Part shown: positions 36,501-52,900 of the stretch, one piece after another
Layout: each line of letters opens with the position of its first letter
How positions within the stretch are numbered: the first letter of the stretch is position 1
Source: Auanema rhodensis
Lineage: Eukaryota; Nematoda; Chromadorea; Rhabditida; Rhabditidae
DNA: 64,000 nt
Reading direction: 5' to 3'
Assembly: GCA_964057225.1 (NCBI GenBank)
Contig: OZ059896.1
Coordinates: 12,074,501 to 12,138,500, forward strand
Made by a program: the position numbers and the translations under genes
The notes under the pieces: model-generated
Told to the model about the DNA's origin: nothing
The model's database searches: none
The model's input: the letters and a program-made list of their open reading frames with translations, nothing else

Positions 36501-39500
36501 TTTTTTAAATTTTTGATCATTAAAAAACATTTAAATTTCAATATTGTGATGCTCAAAAAATGAAACAGTTGAATATTTTGTATTTTCTAAACCATTTCAC
36601 TCCATCTCTTCCATTTAATTCCATATTTTAAACAATTTTATATTTCTACCACGAATTCATAACTTCATTTTTTAAATTTTTAATCATTAAAAAACATTTA
36701 AATTTCAATATTGTGATGCTCAAAAACTAAAACAGTTGAATATTTTGTAATTTCTAAACCATTTTACTCCATCGCTTTTATTTAATCCCATATTTTAAAC
36801 AATTTTATATTTCTACCACGAATTCATAACTTCATTTTTTAAATTTTTAATCATTAAAAAACATTTAAATTTCAATATTGTGATGCTCAAAAACTGAAAC
36901 AGTTGAATATTTTGTAATTTCTAAACCATTTTACTCCATCGCTTTTATTTAATTCCATATTTTAAACAATTTTATATTTCTACCGCTATTTCATAATTTC
37001 ATTTTTTAAATTTTTAATCATTAAAAAACATTTAAATTTCAATATTGTGATGCTCAAAAACTGAAACATTTAAATATTTTGTATTTTCTAAACCATTTCA
37101 CTCCATCTCTTTCATTTAATTCCATATTTTAAACAATTTTATATTTCTACCACGAATTCATAACTTCATTTTTTAAATTTTTGATCATTAAAAAACATTT
37201 AAATTTCAATGTTGTGATGCTCAAAAACTGAAACAGTTGAATATTTTGTATTTTCTAAACCATTTCACTCCATCTCTTTCATTTAATTCCATATTTTAAA
37301 CAATTTTATATTTCTACCACGAATTCATAACTTCATTTTTTAAATTTTTGATCATTAAAAAACATTTAAATTTCAATATTGTGATGCTCAAAAACTGAAA
37401 CAGTTGAATATTTTGTAATTTCTAAACCATTTTACTCCATCTCTTTCATTTAATTCCATATTTTAAACAATTTTATATTTCTACCTCGAATTCATAACTT
37501 CATTTTTTAAATTTTTGATCATTAAAAAACATTTAAATTTCAATATTGTGATGCTCAAAAACTGAAACAGTTGAATATTTTGTAATTTCTAAACCATTTT
37601 ACTCCATCGCTTTTATTTAATCCCATATTTTAAACAATTTTATATTTCTACCGCTATTTCATAATTTCATTTTTTAAATTTTTAATCATTAAAAAACATT
37701 TAAATTTCAATATTGTGATGCTCAAAAACTGAAACAGTTGAATATTTTGTAATTTCTAAACCATTTTACTCCATCGCTTTTATTTAATTCCATATTTTAA
37801 ACAATTTTATATTTCTACCGCTATTTCATAATTTCATTTTTTAAATTTTTAATCATTAAAAAACATTTAAATTTCAATATTGTGATGCTCAAAAACTGAA
37901 ACAGTTGAATATTTTGTAATTTCTAAACCATTTTACTCCATCGCTTTTATTTAATCCCATATTTTAAACAATTTTATATTTCTACCGCTATTTCATAATT
38001 TCATTTTTTAAATTTTTAATCATTAAAAAACATTTAAATTTCAATATTGTGATGCTCAAAAACTGAAACAGTTGAATATTTTGTAATTTCTAAACCATTT
38101 TACTCCATCTCTTTCATTTAATTCCATATTTTAAACAATTTTATATTTCTACCGCTATTTCATAAATTCATTTTTTAAATTTTTAATCATTAAAAAACAT
38201 ATAAATTTCAATATTGTGATGCTCAAAAACTGAAACATTTAAATATTTTGTAATTTCTAAACCATTTTACTCCATCGCTTTTATTTAATTCCATATTTTA
38301 AACAATTTTATATTTCTACCGCTATTTCATAATTTCATTTTTTAAATTTTTAATCATTAAAAAACATTTAAATTTCAATATTGTGATGCTCAAAAACTGA
38401 AACATTTAAATATTTTGTATTTTCTAAACCATTTCACTCCATCTCTTTCATTTAATTCCATATTTTAAACAATTTTATATTTCTACCACGAATTCATAAC
38501 TTCATTTTTTAAATTTTTAATCATTAAAAAACATTTAAATTTCAATATTGTGATGCTCAAAAACTGAAACATTTAAATATTTTGTATTTTCTAAACCATT
38601 TTACTCCATCGCTTTTATTTAATCCCATATTTTAAACAATTTTATATTTCTACCACGAATTCATAACTTCATTTTTTAAATTTTTGATCATTAAAAAACA
38701 TTTAAATTTCAATATTGTGATGCTCAAAAACTGAAACAGTTGAATATTTTGTATTTTCTAAACCATTTTACTCCATCGCTTTTATATTTCTACCGCTATT
38801 TCATAAATTCATTTTTTAAATTTTTAATCATTAAAAAACATATAAATTTCAATATTGTGATGCTCAAAAACTGAAACATTTAAATATTTTGTATTTTCTA
38901 AACCATTTCACTCCATCTCTTTCTTTTAATTCCATATTTTAAACAATTTTATATTTCTACCACGAATTCATAACTTCATTTTTTAAATTTTTGATCATTA
39001 AAAAACATTTAAATTTCAATATTGTGATGCTCAAAAACTGAAACAGTTGAATATTTTGTATTTTCTAAACCATTTCACTCCATCTCTTCCATTTAATTCC
39101 ATATTTTAAACAATTTTATATTTCTACCACGAATTCATAACTTCATTTTTTAAATTTTTAATCATTAAAAAACATTTAAATTTCAATATTGTGATGCTCA
39201 AAAACTAAAACAGTTGAATATTTTGTAATTTCTAAACCATTTTACTCCATCGCTTTTATTTAATCCCATATTTTAAACAATTTTATATTTCTACCACGAA
39301 TTCATAACTTCATTTTTTAAATTTTTAGTCATTAAAAAACATTTAAATTTCAATATTGTGATGCTCAAAAACTGAAACAGTTGAATATTTTGTAATTTCT
39401 AAACCATTTTACTCCATCGCTTTTATTTAATTCCATATTTTAAACAATTTTATATTTCTACCGCTATTTCATAATTTCATTTTTTAAATTTTTAATCATT

Positions 39501-42500
39501 AAAAAACATTTAAATTTCAATATTGTGATGCTCAAAAACTGAAACATTTAAATATTTTGTATTTTCTAAACCATTTTACTCCATCGCTTTTATTTAATTC
39601 CATATTTTAAACAATTTTATATTTCTACCGCTATTTCATAACTTCATTTTTTAAATTTTTAATCATTAAAAAACATTTAAATTTCAATATTGTGATGCTC
39701 AAAAACTAAAACAGTTGAATATTTTGTAATTTCTAAACCATTTTACTCCATCGCTTTTATTTAATCCCATATTTTAAACAATTTTATATTTCTACCACGA
39801 ATTCATAACTTCATTTTTTAAATTTTTAGTCATTAAAAAACATTTAAATTTCAATATTGTGATGCTCAAAAACTGAAACAGTTGAATATTTTGTAATTTC
39901 TAAACCATTTTACTCCATCGCTTTTATTTAATTCCATATTTTAAACAATTTTATATTTCTACCACGAATTCATAACTTCATTTTTTAAATTTTTAATCAT
40001 TAAAAAACATTTAAATTTCAATATTGTGATGCTCAAAAACTGAAACATTTAAATATTTTGTATTTTCTAAACCATTTTACTCCATCGCTTTTATTTAATC
40101 CCATATTTTAAACAATTTTATATTTCTACCACGAATTCATAACTTCATTTTTTAAATTTTTGATCATTAAAAAACATTTAAATTTCAATATTGTGATGCT
40201 CAAAAACTGAAACAGTTGAATATTTTGTATTTTCTAAACCATTTTACTCCATCGCTTTTATATTTCTACCGCTATTTCATAAATTCATTTTTTAAATTTT
40301 TAATCATTAAAAAACATATAAATTTCAATATTGTGATGCTCAAAAACTGAAACATTTAAATATTTTGTATTTTCTAAACCATTTCACTCCATCTCTTTCT
40401 TTTAATTCCATATTTTAAACAATTTTATATTTCTACCACGAATTCATAACTTCATTTTTTAAATTTTTGATCATTAAAAAACATTTAAATTTCAATATTG
40501 TGATGCTCAAAAACTGAAACAGTTGAATATTTTGTATTTTCTAAACCATTTCACTCCATCTCTTCCATTTAATTCCATATTTTAAACAATTTTATATTTC
40601 TACCACGAATTCATAACTTCATTTTTTAAATTTTTAATCATTAAAAAACATTTAAATTTCAATATTGTGATGCTCAAAAACTAAAACAGTTGAATATTTT
40701 GTAATTTCTAAACCATTTTACTCCATCGCTTTTATTTAATCCCATATTTTAAACAATTTTATATTTCTACCACGAATTCATAACTTCATTTTTTAAATTT
40801 TTAGTCATTAAAAAACATTTAAATTTCAATATTGTGATGCTCAAAAACTGAAACAGTTGAATATTTTGTAATTTCTAAACCATTTTACTCCATCGCTTTT
40901 ATTTAATTCCATATTTTAAACAATTTTATATTTCTACCGCTATTTCATAATTTCATTTTTTAAATTTTTAATCATTAAAAAACATTTAAATTTCAATATT
41001 GTGATGCTCAAAAACTGAAACATTTAAATATTTTGTATTTTCTAAACCATTTCACTCCATCTCTTTCATTTAATTCCATATTTTAAACAATTTTATATTT
41101 CTACCACGAATTCATAACTTCATTTTTTAAATTTTTGATCATTAAAAAACATTTAAATTTCAATGTTGTGATGCTCAAAAACTGAAACAGTTGAATATTT
41201 TGTATTTTCTAAACCATTTCACTCCATCTCTTTCATTTAATTCCATATTTTAAACAATTTTATATTTCTACCACGAATTCATAACTTCATTTTTTAAATT
41301 TTTGATCATTAAAAAACATTTAAATTTCAATATTGTGATGCTCAAAAACTGAAACAGTTGAATATTTTGTAATTTCTAAACCATTTTACTCCATCTCTTT
41401 CATTTAATTCCATATTTTAAACAATTTTATATTTCTACCTCGAATTCATAACTTCATTTTTTAAATTTTTGATCATTAAAAAACATTTAAATTTCAATAT
41501 TGTGATGCTCAAAAACTGAAACAGTTGAATATTTTGTAATTTCTAAACCATTTTACTCCATCGCTTTTATTTAATCCCATATTTTAAACAATTTTATATT
41601 TCTACCGCTATTTCATAATTTCATTTTTTAAATTTTTAATCATTAAAAAACATTTAAATTTCAATATTGTGATGCTCAAAAACTGAAACAGTTGAATATT
41701 TTGTAATTTCTAAACCATTTTACTCCATCGCTTTTATTTAATTCCATATTTTAAACAATTTTATATTTCTACCGCTATTTCATAATTTCATTTTTTAAAT
41801 TTTTAATCATTAAAAAACATTTAAATTTCAATATTGTGATGCTCAAAAACTGAAACAGTTGAATATTTTGTAATTTCTAAACCATTTTACTCCATCGCTT
41901 TTATTTAATCCCATATTTTAAACAATTTTATATTTCTACCGCTATTTCATAATTTCATTTTTTAAATTTTTAATCATTAAAAAACATTTAAATTTCAATA
42001 TTGTGATGCTCAAAAACTGAAACAGTTGAATATTTTGTAATTTCTAAACCATTTTACTCCATCTCTTTCATTTAATTCCATATTTTAAACAATTTTATAT
42101 TTCTACCGCTATTTCATAAATTCATTTTTTAAATTTTTAATCATTAAAAAACATATAAATTTCAATATTGTGATGCTCAAAAACTGAAACATTTAAATAT
42201 TTTGTAATTTCTAAACCATTTTACTCCATCGCTTTTATTTAATTCCATATTTTAAACAATTTTATATTTCTACCGCTATTTCATAATTTCATTTTTTAAA
42301 TTTTTAATCATTAAAAAACATTTAAATTTCAATATTGTGATGCTCAAAAACTGAAACATTTAAATATTTTGTATTTTCTAAACCATTTCACTCCATCTCT
42401 TTCATTTAATTCCATATTTTAAACAATTTTATATTTCTACCACGAATTCATAACTTCATTTTTTAAATTTTTGATCATTAAAAAACATTTAAATTTCAAT

Positions 42501-45500
42501 GTTGTGATGCTCAAAAACTGAAACAGTTGAATATTTTGTATTTTCTAAACCATTTCACTCCATCTCTTTCATTTAATTCCATATTTTAAACAATTTTATA
42601 TTTCTACCACGAATTCATAACTTCATTTTTTAAATTTTTGATCATTAAAAAACATTTAAATTTCAATATTGTGATGCTCAAAAACTGAAACAGTTGAATA
42701 TTTTGTAATTTCTAAACCATTTTACTCCATCTCTTTCATTTAATTCCATATTTTAAACAATTTTATATTTCTACCTCGAATTCATAACTTCATTTTTTAA
42801 ATTTTTGATCATTAAAAAACATTTAAATTTCAATATTGTGATGCTCAAAAACTGAAACAGTTGAATATTTTGTAATTTCTAAACCATTTTACTCCATCGC
42901 TTTTATTTAATCCCATATTTTAAACAATTTTATATTTCTACCGCTATTTCATAATTTCATTTTTTAAATTTTTAATCATTAAAAAACATTTAAATTTCAA
43001 TATTGTGATGCTCAAAAACTGAAACAGTTGAATATTTTGTAATTTCTAAACCATTTTACTCCATCGCTTTTATTTAATTCCATATTTTAAACAATTTTAT
43101 ATTTCTACCGCTATTTCATAATTTCATTTTTTAAATTTTTAATCATTAAAAAACATTTAAATTTCAATATTGTGATGCTCAAAAACTGAAACAGTTGAAT
43201 ATTTTGTAATTTCTAAACCATTTTACTCCATCGCTTTTATTTAATCCCATATTTTAAACAATTTTATATTTCTACCGCTATTTCATAATTTCATTTTTTA
43301 AATTTTTAATCATTAAAAAACATTTAAATTTCAATATTGTGATGCTCAAAAACTGTAACAGTTGAATATTTTGTAATTTCTAAACCATTTTACTCCATCT
43401 CTTTCATTTAATTCCATATTTTAAACAATTTTATATTTCTACCGCTATTTCATAAATTCATTTTTTAAATTTTTAATCATTAAAAAACATATAAATTTCA
43501 ATATTGTGATGCTCAAAAACTGAAACATTTAAATATTTTGTAATTTCTAAACCATTTTACTCCATCGCTTTTATTTAATTCCATATTTTAAACAATTTTA
43601 TATTTCTACCGCTATTTCATAATTTCATTTTTTAAATTTTTAATCATTAAAAAACATTTAAATTTCAATATTGTGATGCTCAAAAACTGAAACATTTAAA
43701 TATTTTGTATTTTCTAAACCATTTCACTCCATCTCTTTCATTTAATTCCATATTTTAAACAATTTTATATTTCTACCACGAATTCATAACTTCATTTTTT
43801 AAATTTTTGATCATTAAAAAACATTTAAATTTCAATGTTGTGATGCTCAAAAACTGAAACAGTTGAATATTTTGTAATTTCTAAACCATTTTACTCCATC
43901 TCTTTCATTTAATTCCATATTTTAAACAATTTTATATTTCTACCTCGAATTCATAACTTCATTTTTTAAATTTTTAATCATTAAAAAACATTTAAATTTC
44001 AATATTGTGATGCTCAAAAACTGAAACATTTAAATATTTTGTATTTTCTAAACCATTTCACTCCATCTCTTTCATTTAATTCCATATTTTAAACAATTTT
44101 ATATTTCTACCACGAATTCATAACTTCATTTTTTAAATTTTTGATCATTAAAAAACATTTAAATTTCAATATTGTGATGCTCAAAAACTGAAACAGTTGA
44201 ATATTTTGTATTTTCTAAACCATTTCACTCCATCTCTTCCATTTAATTCCATATTTTAAACAATTTTATATTTCTACCACGAATTCATAACTTCATTTTT
44301 TAAATTTTTAATCATTAAAAAACATTTAAATTTCAATATTGTGATGCTCAAAAACTAAAACAGTTGAATATTTTGTAATTTCTAAACCATTTTACTCCAT
44401 CGCTTTTATTTAATCCCATATTTTAAACAATTTTATATTTCTACCACGAATTCATAACTTCATTTTTTAAATTTTTAATCATTAAAAAACATTTAAATTT
44501 CAATATTGTGATGCTCAAAAACTGAAACAGTTGAATATTTTGTAATTTCTAAACCATTTTACTCCATCGCTTTTATTTAATTCCATATTTTAAACAATTT
44601 TATATTTCTACCGCTATTTCATAATTTCATTTTTTAAATTTTTAATCATTAAAAAACATTTAAATTTCAATATTGTGATGCTCAAAAACTTAAACATTTA
44701 AATATTTTGTATTTTCTAAACCATTTCACTCCATCTCTTTCATTTAATTCCATATTTTGAACAATTTTATATTTCTACCACGAATTCATAACTTCATTTT
44801 TTAAATTTTTATCATTAAAAAACATTTAAATTTCAATGTTGTGATGCTCAAAAACTGAAACAGTTGAATATTTTGTATTTTCTAAACCATTTCACTCCAT
44901 CTCTTTCATTTAATTCCATATTTTAAACAATTTTATATTTCTACCACGAATTCATAACTTCATTTTTTAAATTTTTGATCATTAAAAAACATTTAAATTT
45001 CAATATTGTGATGCTCAAAAACTGAAACAGTTGAATATTTTGTAATTTCTAAACCATTTTACTCCATCTCTTTCATTTAATTCCATATTTTAAACAATTT
45101 TATATTTCTACCTCGAATTCATAACTTCATTTTTTAAATTTTTGATCATTAAAAAACATTTAAATTTCAATATTGTGATGCTCAAAAACTGAAACAGTTG
45201 AATATTTTGTAATTTCTAAACCATTTTACTCCATCGCTTTTATTTAATCCCATATTTTAAACAATTTTATATTTCTACCGCTATTTCATAATTTCATTTT
45301 TTAAATTTTTAATCATTAAAAAACATTTAAATTTCAATATTGTGATGCTCAAAAACTGAAACAGTTGAATATTTTGTAATTTCTAAACCATTTTACTCCA
45401 TCGCTTTTATTTAATTCCATATTTTAAACAATTTTATATTTCTACCGCTATTTCATAATTTCATTTTTTAAATTTTTAATCATTAAAAAACATTTAAATT

Positions 45501-46900
45501 TCAATATTGTGATGCTCAAAAACTGAAACAGTTGAATATTTTGTAATTTCTAAACCATTTTACTCCATCGCTTTTATTTAATCCCATATTTTAAACAATT
45601 TTATATTTCTACCGCTATTTCATAATTTCATTTTTTAAATTTTTAATCATTAAAAAACATTTAAATTTCAATATTGTGATGCTCAAAAACTGAAACAGTT
45701 GAATATTTTGTAATTTCTAAACCATTTTACTCCATCTCTTTCATTTAATTCCATATTTTAAACAATTTTATATTTCTACCGCTATTTCATAAATTCATTT
45801 TTTAAATTTTTAATCATTAAAAAACATATAAATTTCAATATTGTGATGCTCAAAAACTGAAACATTTAAATATTTTGTAATTTCTAAACCATTTTACTCC
45901 ATCGCTTTTATTTAATTCCATATTTTAAACAATTTTATATTTCTACCGCTATTTCATAATTTCATTTTTTAAATTTTTAATCATTAAAAAACATTTAAAT
46001 TTCAATATTGTGATGCTCAAAAACTGAAACATTTAAATATTTTGTATTTTCTAAACCATTTCACTCCATCTCTTTCATTTAATTCCATATTTTAAACAAT
46101 TTTATATTTCTACCACGAATTCATAACTTCATTTTTTAAATTTTTGATCATTAAAAAACATTTAAATTTCAATGTTGTGATGCTCAAAAACTGAAACAGT
46201 TGAATATTTTGTAATTTCTAAACCATTTTACTCCATCTCTTTCATTTAATTCCATATTTTAAACAATTTTATATTTCTACCTCGAATTCATAACTTCATT
46301 TTTTAAATTTTTAATCATTAAAAAACATTTAAATTTCAATATTGTGATGCTCAAAAACTGAAACATTTAAATATTTTGTATTTTCTAAACCATTTCACTC
46401 CATCTCTTTCATTTAATTCCATATTTTAAACAATTTTATATTTCTACCACGAATTCATAACTTCATTTTTTAAATTTTTAATCATTAAAAAACATTTAAA
46501 TTTCAATATTGTGATGCTCAAAAACTGAAACAGTTGAATATTTTGTAATTTCTAAACCATTTTACTCCATCGCTTTTATTTAATCCCATATTTTAAACAA
46601 TTTTATATTTCTACCGCTATTTCATAATTTCATTTTTTAAATTTTTAATCATTAAAAAACATTTAAATTTCAATATTGTGATGCTCAAAAACTGAAACAG
46701 TTGAATATTTTGTAATTTCTAAACCATTTTACTCCATCGCTTTTATTTAATTCCATATTTTAAACAATTTTATATTTCTACCGCTATTTCATAATTTCAT
46801 TTTTTAAATTTTTAATCATTAAAAAACATTTAAATTTCAATATTGTGATGCTCAAAAACTGAAACATTTAAATATTTTGTATTTTCTAAACCATTTCACT
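36500..46900. repeat. Higher-order repeat domain of about 7-9 monomers
   Basis: The rare variant CTACCTCGAATTC occurs at 37484, 41438, 42774, 43943, 45111 and 46280. The last four spacings are 1,336, 1,169, 1,168 and 1,169 bp, equal to 8, 7, 7 and 7 monomers (one is a base short because of an A deletion near 44810). The 140-bp short monomer recurs at 38772 and 40248, 9 monomers apart. Domain limits are approximate. Confidence 0.8.
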
Positions 46901-49900
46901 CCATCTCTTTCATTTAATTCCATATTTTAAACAATTTTATATTTCTACCACGAATTCATTACTTCATTTTTTAAATTTTTGATCATTAAAAAACATTTAA
47001 ATTTCAATGTTGTGATGCTCAAAAACTGAAACAGTTGAATATTTTGTAATTTCTTAACCATTTTACTCCATCGCTTTTATTTAATCTCATATTTTAAACA
47101 ATTTTATATTTCTACCGCTATTTCATAATTTCATTTTTTAAATTTTTAATCATTAAAAAACATTTAAATTTCAATATTGTGATGCTCAAAAACTGAAACA
47201 GTTGAATATTTTGTATTTTCTAAACCATTTTACTTCATATCTTTCATTTAATTCCATATTTTAAACAATTTTATATTTCTACCACGAATTCATAACTTCA
47301 TTTTTTAAATTTTTAATCATTAAAAAACATTTAAATTTCAATATTGTGATGCTCAAAAACTGAAACAGTTGAATATTTTGTATTTTCTAAACCATTTTAC
47401 TCCATCTATTTTATTTAATCCCACATTTTAAACAATTTTATATTTCTACCGCTGTTTCATAAATTCATTTTTCAAATTTTTAATCATTAAAAAACATATA
47501 AATTTCAATATTGTGATGCTCAAAAACTGAAACAGTTGAATATTTTGTATTTTCTAAACCATTTTACTTCATATCTTTCATTTAACTCCATATTTTAAAC
47601 AATTTTATATTTCTACCACGAATTCATAACTTCATTTTTTAAATTTTTAATCATTAAAAAACATTTAAATTTCAATATTGTGATGCTCAAAAACTGAAAC
47701 AGTTGAATATTTTGTAATTTCTAAACCATTTTACTCCATCGCTTTTATTTAATCCCATATTTTAAACAATTTTATATTTCTACCGCTATTTCATAATTTC
47801 ATTTTTTAAATTTTTAATCATTAAAAAACATTTAAATTTCAATATTGTGATGCTCAAAAACTGAAACAGTTGAATATTTTGTAATTTCTAAACCATTTTA
47901 CTCCATCGCTTTTATTTAATTCCATATTTTAAACAATTTTATATTTCTACCGCTATTTCATAATTTCATTTTTTAAATTTTTAATCATTAAAAAACATTT
48001 AAATTTCAATATTGTGATGCTCAAAAACTGAAACATTTAAATATTTTGTATTTTCTAAACCATTTCACTCCATCTCTTTCATTTAATTCCATATTTTAAA
48101 CAATTTTATATTTCTACCACGAATTCATAACTTCATTTTTTAAATTTTTGATCATTAAAAAACATTTAAATTTCAATGTTGTGATGCTCAAAAACTGAAA
48201 CAGTTGAATATTTTGTAATTTCTTAACCATTTTACTCCATCGCTTTTATTTAATCTCATATTTTAAACAATTTTATATTTCTACCGCTATTTCATAATTT
48301 CATTTTTTAAATTTTTAATCATTAAAAAACATTTAAATTTCAATATTGTGATGCTCAAAAACTGAAACAGTTGAATATTTTGTATTTTCTAAACCATTTT
48401 ACTTCATATCTTTTATTTAATTCCATATTTTAAACAATTTTATATTTCTACCACGAATTCATAACTTCATTTTTTTAATTTTTAATCATTAAAAAACATT
48501 TAAATTTCAATATTGTGATGCTCAAAAACTGAAACAGTTGAATATTTTGTATTTTCTAAACCATTTTACTCCATCTATTTTATTTAATCCCACATTTTAA
48601 ACAATTTTATATTTCTACCGCTGTTTCATAAATTCATTTTTTAAATTTTTAATCATTAAAAAACATATAAATTTCAATATTGTGATGCTCAAAAACTGAA
48701 ACATTTAAATATTTTGTATTTTCTAAACCATTTCACTCCATCTCTTTCATTTAATTCCATATTTTAAACAATTTTATATTTCTACCACGAATTCATAACT
48801 TCATTTTTTAAATTTTTAATCATTAAAAAACATTTAAATTTCAATATTGTGATGCTCAAAAACTGAAACAGTTGAATATTTTGTAATTTCTAAACCATTT
48901 TACTCCATCTCTTTCATTTAATTCCATATTTTAAACAATTTTATATTTCTACCGCTGTTTCATAAATTCATTTTTTAAATTTTTAATCATTAAAAAACAT
49001 ATAAATTTCAATATTGTGATGCTCAAAAACTGAAACATTTAAATATTTTGTATTTTCTAAACCATTTTACTCCATCTATTTTATTTAATCCCATATTTTA
49101 AACAATTTTATATTTCTACCGCTATTTCATAATTTCATTTTTTAAATTTTTAATCATTAAAAAACATTTAAATTTCAATATTGTGATGCTCAAAAACTGA
49201 AACAGTTGAATATTTTGTAATTTCTAAACCATTTTACTCCATCGCTTTTATTTAATCCCATATTTTAAACAATTTTATATTTCTACCGCTATTTCATAAT
49301 TTCATTTTTTAAATTTTTAATCATTAAAAAACATTTAAATTTCAATATTGTGATGCTCAAAAACTGAAACAGTTGAATATTTTGTAATTTCTAAACCATT
49401 TTACTCCATCGCTTTTATTTAATTCCATATTTTAAACAATTTTATATTTCTACCGCTATTTCATAATTTCATTTTTTAAATTTTTAATCATTAAAAAACA
49501 TTTAAATTTCAATATTGTGATGCTCAAAAACTGAAACATTTAAATATTTTGTATTTTCTAAACCATTTCACTCCATCTCTTTCATTTAATTCCATATTTT
49601 AAACAATTTTATATTTCTACCACGAATTCATTACTTCATTTTTTAAATTTTTGATCATTAAAAAACATTTAAATTTCAATGTTGTGATGCTCAAAAACTG
49701 AAACAGTTGAATATTTTGTAATTTCTTAACCATTTTACTCCATCGCTTTTATTTAATCTCATATTTTAAACAATTTTATATTTCTACCGCTATTTCATAA
49801 TTTCATTTTTTAAATTTTTAATCATTAAAAAACATTTAAATTTCAATATTGTGATGCTCAAAAACTGAAACAGTTGAATATTTTGTATTTTCTAAACCAT

Positions 49901-52900
49901 TTTACTTCATATCTTTCATTTAATTCCATATTTTAAACAATTTTATATTTCTACCACGAATTCATAACTTCATTTTTTAAATTTTTAATCATTAAAAAAC
50001 ATTTAAATTTCAATATTGTGATGCTCAAAAACTGAAACAGTTGAATATTTTGTATTTTCTAAACCATTTTACTCCATCTATTTTATTTAATCCCACATTT
50101 TAAACAATTTTATATTTCTACCGCTGTTTCATAAATTCATTTTTCAAATTTTTAATCATTAAAAAACATATAAATTTCAATATTGTGATGCTCAAAAACT
50201 GAAACAGTTGAATATTTTGTATTTTCTAAACCATTTTACTTCATATCTTTCATTTAACTCCATATTTTAAACAATTTTATATTTCTACCACGAATTCATA
50301 ACTTCATTTTTTAAATTTTTAATCATTAAAAAACATTTAAATTTCAATATTGTGATGCTCAAAAACTGAAACAGTTGAATATTTTGTAATTTCTAAACCA
50401 TTTTACTCCATCGCTTTTATTTAATCCCATATTTTAAACAATTTTATATTTCTACCGCTATTTCATAATTTCATTTTTTAAATTTTTAATCATTAAAAAA
50501 CATTTAAATTTCAATATTGTGATGCTCAAAAACTGAAACAGTTGAATATTTTGTAATTTCTAAACCATTTTACTCCATCGCTTTTATTTAATTCCATATT
50601 TTAAACAATTTTATATTTCTACCGCTATTTCATAATTTCATTTTTTAAATTTTTAATCATTAAAAAACATTTAAATTTCAATATTGTGATGCTCAAAAAC
50701 TGAAACATTTAAATATTTTGTATTTTCTAAACCATTTCACTCCATCTATTTTATTTAATCCCACATTTTAAACAATTTTATATTTCTACCGCTGTTTCAT
50801 AAATTCATTTTTTAAATTTTTAAACATTAAAAAACATTTAAATTTCAATATTGTGATGCTCAAAAACTGAAACATTTAAATATTTTGTAATTTCTAAACC
50901 ATTTTACTCCATCGCTTTTATTTAATCCCATATTTTAAACAATTTTATATTTCTACCGCTATTTCATAATTTCATTTTTTAAATTTTTGATCATTAAAAA
51001 ACATTTAAATTTCAATGTTGTGATGCTCAAAAACTGAAACAGTTGAATATTTTGTAATTTCTTAACCATTTTACTCCATCGCTTTTATTTAATCTCATAT
51101 TTTAAACAATTTTATATTTCTACCGCTATTTCATAATTTCATTTTTTAAATTTTTAATCATTAAAAAACATTTAAATTTCAATATTGTGATGCTCAAAAA
51201 CTGAAACATTTAAATATTTTGTATTTTCTAAACCATTTCACTCCATCTCTTTTATTTAATTCCATATTTTAAACAATTTTATATTTCTACCACGAATTCA
51301 TAACTTCATTTTTTAAATTTTTAATCATTAAAAAACATTTAAATTTCAATATTGTGATGCTCAAAAACTGAAACAGTTGAATACTTTGTATTTTCTAAAC
51401 CATTTTACTCCATCTATTTTATTTAATCCCACATTTTAAACAATTTTATATTTCTACCGCTGTTTCATAAATTCATTTTTTAAATTTTTAATCATTAAAA
51501 AACATATAAATTTCAATATTGTGATGCTCAAAAACTGAAACATTTAAATATTTTGTATTTTCTAAACCATTTCACTCCATCTCTTTTATTTAATTCCATA
51601 TTTTAAACAATTTTATATTTCTACCACGAATTCATAACTTCATTTTTTAAATTTTTAATCATTAAAAAACATTTAAATTTCAATATTGTGATGCTCAAAA
51701 ACTGAAACAGTTGAATATTTTGTAATTTCTAAACCATTTTACTCCATCGCTTTTATTTAATCCCATATTTTAAACAATTTTATATTTCTACCGCTATTTC
51801 ATAATTTCATTTTTTAAATTTTTAATCATTAAAAAACATTTAAATTTCAATATTGTGATGCTCAAAAACTGAAACAGTTGAATATTTTGTAATTTCTAAA
51901 CCATTTTACTCCATCGCTTTTATTTAATTCCATATTTTAAACAATTTTATATTTCTACCGCTATTTCATAATTTCATTTTTTAAATTTTTAATCATTAAA
52001 AAACATTTAAATTTCAATATTGTGATGCTCAAAAACTGAAACAGTTGAATATTTTGTAATTTCTAAACCATTTTACTCCATCGCTTTTATTTAATCCCAT
52101 ATTTTAAACAATTTTATATTTCTACCGCTATTTCATAATTTCATTTTTTAAATTTTTAATCATTAAAAAACATTTAAATTTCAATATTGTGATGCTCAAA
52201 AACTGAAACAGTTGAATATTTTGTAATTTCTAAACCATTTTACTCCATCTCTTTCATTTAATTCCATATTTTAAACAATTTTATATTTCTACCGCTATTT
52301 CATAAATTCATTTTTTAAATTTTTAATCATTAAAAAACATATAAATTTCAATATTGTGATGCTCAAAAACTGAAACATTTAAATATTTTGTAATTTCTAA
52401 ACCATTTTACTCCATCGCTTTTATTTAATTCCATATTTTAAACAATTTTATATTTCTACCGCTATTTCATAATTTCATTTTTTAAATTTTTAATCATTAA
52501 AAAACATTTAAATTTCAATATTGTGATGCTCAAAAACTGAAACATTTAAATATTTTGTATTTTCTAAACCATTTCACTCCATCTCTTTCATTTAATTCCA
52601 TATTTTAAACAATTTTATATTTCTACCACGAATTCATAACTTCATTTTTTAAATTTTTGATCATTAAAAAACATTTAAATTTCAATGTTGTGATGCTCAA
52701 AAACTGAAACAGTTGAATATTTTGTAATTTCTAAACCATTTTACTCCATCTCTTTCATTTAATTCCATATTTTAAACAATTTTATATTTCTACCTCGAAT
52801 TCATAACTTCATTTTTTAAATTTTTAATCATTAAAAAACATTTAAATTTCAATATTGTGATGCTCAAAAACTGAAACATTTAAATATTTTGTATTTTCTA